DNA of 64,000 bases, taken from Nostoc sp. NIES-4103 (GTDB lineage Bacteria > Cyanobacteriota > Cyanobacteriia > Cyanobacteriales > Nostocaceae). The notes under the pieces are model-generated. The model was not told the origin of the DNA. It ran no database searches and saw nothing but the letters and a program-made list of their open reading frames with translations. Numbering within the stretch: position 1 is the first letter of the stretch; each line of letters begins with the position of its first letter. Location: the NCBI RefSeq assembly GCF_002368335.1, contig NZ_AP018288.1, positions 866,607 to 930,606 on the forward strand, given 5' to 3'. The position numbers and the translations under genes were made by a program. Shown one piece after another: positions 61,779 to 64,000 of this stretch.

Positions 61779-62399
61779 ATGACGTATCCTACTGAAACTC
61801 CTACCCAGTCAGATATTTGGGCAGCTACTGCTGATTTAACTACCTTGCGCCAAAAACTATTGGATTTATTTTCTCAACTCGCTTATCAAGAGGGTGATTT
61901 TGTCCTCGCTTCCGGGTTACGTAGCTCTTATTATGTGAATAAGATGCAGGTAACACTCCACCCCCAAGGCGCTTTGGCAATTGGACGGTTGCTGTTTCCC
62001 TTATTGCCTGTAGATACCCAGGCTGTAGCAGGTTTAACAATGGGGGCTGACCCAATTGTGACAGCGGTGAGTGTGGTTTCTGTGTATGAAAATCGACCAA
62101 TACCAGCGCTAATTATTCGTAAAGAAGCTAAAGGTTATGGAACAAGGGCTTATATAGAAGGCCCTATTTTACCGGGTGGTGCAAAAGTAGTAGTTTTGGA
62201 AGATGTGGTCACAACTGGTCAGTCTGCACTGAAAGCAGTTGACCGTCTTAAAGATGCAGGTTATACAGTTGAAGAAGTAATTGCACTAGTAGACCGCAAG
62301 CAAGGGGGAGCAGAATTGTATCAGTCTGCTGGGTTAAAGTTTGAGGCGTTATTTGCAATTGAAGAGATTCAGCAACGGTATCGGGAGTTAGGGAATTAG
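61779..62399 (+). CDS. pyrE: Orotate phosphoribosyltransferase
   Basis: A 206-residue PyrE that joins orotate and PRPP to give orotidine 5'-phosphate in pyrimidine synthesis. The PRPP loop is VVLEDVVTTGQSALKAV (about residues 138-154). The substrate-side ASGLRSSYYVNKMQVTLHP and the catalytic flap IRKEAKGYGTR are present. Length is normal. It stands alone; no pyrF next to it. Confidence 0.95.
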   Translation: MTYPTETPTQSDIWAATADLTTLRQKLLDLFSQLAYQEGDFVLASGLRSSYYVNKMQVTLHPQGALAIGRLLFPLLPVDTQAVAGLTMGADPIVTAVSVVSVYENRPIPALIIRKEAKGYGTRAYIEGPILPGGAKVVVLEDVVTTGQSALKAVDRLKDAGYTVEEVIALVDRKQGGAELYQSAGLKFEALFAIEEIQQRYRELGN

Positions 62400-62518
62400 A
62401 TAAATGATATGGGGGATGCGATCGCAAAATGTTCGCATTCCTTATATATTTATGGAAAACGCGATCGCTCTAATCAACTTCTTATTAATTTGCCAATTCA
62501 TCATTTGAAAAATATATT

Positions 62519-62800
62519 TTAAATTCTTATATTTTCTACCTCATTGCTATCTTTATCAATTACTTTTGCAACTTCTTCACCTAGTAACGCTCCACATGTA
62601 CTACCAAAAAGGCTACCAGCTATTGTCAAAGCTTCTTCAGCAGCACTATCTACAACTCTATCGATTAATCCAGGAACAATCAGTTCTCCTAATGCAAAAC
62701 CAAAAGCCCCACCTGCAAATCCTCCAATCACAGAACCTATACCCATACACAGAGATTTAATCAACAACTGTTTCGTAAATCTTTGGGCTAATTTTTGCAT
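62519..62800 (-). CDS. Small glycine-zipper-like protein, hypothetical
   Basis: A 93-residue protein with GxxxG-type repeats (GIGSVIGGFAGGAFGFALGE and LFGSTCGALLGEEVA), suggesting a membrane-associated glycine zipper; basic N-terminus and acidic C-terminus. GGAG lies nine bases ahead of the ATG. The function is unknown. Confidence 0.65.
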   Translation of the reverse strand: MQKLAQRFTKQLLIKSLCMGIGSVIGGFAGGAFGFALGELIVPGLIDRVVDSAAEEALTIAGSLFGSTCGALLGEEVAKVIDKDSNEVENIRI

Positions 62801-63000
62801 GAAAAATTACTCCTTATCTCTAAATAGTTTGTGATATTTTATGCAAACCTAATATTTACTAACTTCCAAAATTTTACTGTACATTAATAAAATTAGTATT
62901 CATACAAGCAACTGTATAAGTTTTTCAATTTTTTATAAATTCAATGCGTGAATAATTTTTGAAATTTATATTTCCCTAGATAAAAATCAAAATCAAAGTG

Positions 63001-63028
63001 TAGCCCCAGACTTGTAGTCTGAGGGCTA
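63001..63028 (-). terminator. Terminator hairpin downstream of thiC
   Basis: TAGCCCCAGACT and AGTCTGAGGGCTA pair across TGT with a single bulged base. On the minus strand the stem is followed by a T-rich stretch (ACTTTGATTTTGATTTTTA), as expected of an intrinsic terminator 16 bases after the thiC stop. Confidence 0.7.
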
Positions 63029-63043
63029 TTAATATGCTGTTGA

Positions 63044-64000
63044 TTAACCTTGCGCCAGAACTTCCTTATCTTTTGCCAAGAACTTCTCTAATTCTGTCAG
63101 CGCATCAGCATCAACTTTGGTTTGCATGGGGCAGAACTTCGGCCCGCACATAGAACAAAACTCAGCTGTTTTGTAAATATCTGCTGGCAGAGTTTCGTCA
63201 TGATATTCCTTAGCTCTTTCCGGGTCAAGTGCTAATTCAAACTGACGGTTCCAGTCAAAGTTATAACGGGCGCGGGAAAGTTCATCATCTCTGTCTCTTG
63301 CGCCTGGGCGATGTCTGGCAATATCTGCCGCATGTGCCGCTATCTTGTAGGCAATTAACCCATTCCGCACATCTTCAGGGTTGGGTAAACCTAAATGTTC
63401 TTTCGGTGTTACATAGCACAGCATTGCAGTACCGTACCAACCAGCCATGGCCGCCCCGATCGCTGAGGTAATATGGTCATAACCAGGAGCAATATCTGTC
63501 ACCAATGGCCCCAACACATAAAAAGGTGCTTCAGAACACTCTTCCATCTGCTTGCGGACGTTGAACTCAATTTGATCCATTGGGACGTGTCCAGGGCCTT
63601 CTACCATCACCTGTACATCATCTTCCCAGGCTTTGCGAGTCAGTTGTCCGAGAGTTTTGAGTTCAGCTAATTGTGCAGCATCAGAGGCATCATGGGTACA
63701 GCCAGGACGCAGAGAATCACCCAAACTAAAGGAGACATCGTATTTTTTGAAAATTTCAATAATGTCGCGGAAGTGGGTGTACAATGGGTTTTGCTTGTGG
63801 TGATGCAGCATCCACCGCGCCAAAATGCCGCCGCCACGAGAGACAATACCTGTGAGGCGGCTTCTGACTAAGGGTAAATGCTCAATCAAAATCCCAGCGT
63901 GGATAGTTTGATAGTCTACCCCTTGCTGAGCATGCTTTTCGATGACATGGAGAAAATCATCAGGGGTAAGCTTTTCTATTGCGCCGTGGACACTTTCTAA
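63044..64000 (-). CDS. thiC: Phosphomethylpyrimidine synthase ThiC, C-terminal part
   Basis: The frame is open to the right edge, so the N-terminal part of the gene lies beyond the window; about 318 residues are here. ThiC is a radical-SAM enzyme that converts AIR to the HMP-P pyrimidine of thiamine. Visible are TIHAGILIEHLPLV, SRGGGILARWML, SFSLGDSLRPGC, MVEGPGHVPMDQI, the active-site region LVTDIAPGYDHITSAIG and the C-terminal Fe-S cysteines CSMCGPKFCPM. Any TPP riboswitch would lie outside this window. Confidence 0.96.
   Translation of the reverse strand, partial: LESVHGAIEKLTPDDFLHVIEKHAQQGVDYQTIHAGILIEHLPLVRSRLTGIVSRGGGILARWMLHHHKQNPLYTHFRDIIEIFKKYDVSFSLGDSLRPGCTHDASDAAQLAELKTLGQLTRKAWEDDVQVMVEGPGHVPMDQIEFNVRKQMEECSEAPFYVLGPLVTDIAPGYDHITSAIGAAMAGWYGTAMLCYVTPKEHLGLPNPEDVRNGLIAYKIAAHAADIARHRPGARDRDDELSRARYNFDWNRQFELALDPERAKEYHDETLPADIYKTAEFCSMCGPKFCPMQTKVDADALTELEKFLAKDKEVLAQG

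Overview
The window is a piece of a chromosome from a filamentous, probably heterocyst-forming cyanobacterium of the Nostoc / Fischerella / Scytonema kind. The octamer GCGATCGC (HIP1) occurs throughout. Intergenic spaces carry the 7- and 8-base tandem repeats typical of these genomes. Many genes are of cyanobacterial type: DUF3084, YqgF and DUF3146 in a row, a CBS-domain hemolysin-like protein, an ABC1 kinase and a ParM-like actin. One tRNA gene is present, with no rRNA, CRISPR array or complete insertion sequence. I worked by reading only; family names rest on motifs and memory, not on a search.

Layout. Bases 1-1921 hold the end of a DUF3084 gene, a YqgF-like nuclease and DUF3146. Bases 2210-6637 encode a Tat-exported PhoD-type phosphatase and a large secreted calcium-binding repeat protein. 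A 2.4-kb gene-free stretch follows, containing a clear MITE. Bases 9049-24773 form a three-gene nonribosomal peptide synthetase (NRPS) cluster. Bases 25144-31000 carry an M48 protease, LemA, a DUF6875 protein and a selenium-binding protein. Bases 31403-37287 are a complete urease locus in the order A-B-G-D-E-F-C, in which the beta subunit is fused to a crystallin-like domain. Bases 37531-47512 carry CorA, a double ABC ATPase, an unknown membrane protein, an acetyltransferase, a 1240-residue NACHT-HEAT protein and a secreted protein. Bases 48184-64000 hold mostly housekeeping and conserved genes: an ABC1 kinase, a glycosyltransferase-like protein, DUF4082, a ParM-like actin with its small partner, DedA, an oxidoreductase, queC, a CorC/HlyC-type protein, tRNA-Ile(CAT), pyrE and the 3' part of thiC.

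The most unusual system is the NRPS cluster. Two modules use a MycA/FAAL-like adenylation domain followed directly by a full PKS-type ketoreductase and a carrier domain, the logic of alpha-keto-acid activation and reduction to an alpha-hydroxy acid. The second also carries a catalytically dead adenylation domain between its C domain and the working one. The first protein begins with the remnant of the same dead domain, so the two proteins look like copies of one ancestral module. The third protein is C-A-PCP-TE. The simplest prediction is a small depsipeptide made of two hydroxy acids and one amino acid, possibly oligomerised or cyclised by the thioesterase.

Other points for follow-up are the crystallin-urease beta fusion, the NACHT protein whose near-identical 34-residue HEAT repeats look freshly recombined, an intergenic-type repeat that has entered the coding sequence of an ABC ATPase in frame, and four MITE-like elements with terminal inverted repeats and candidate target duplications.
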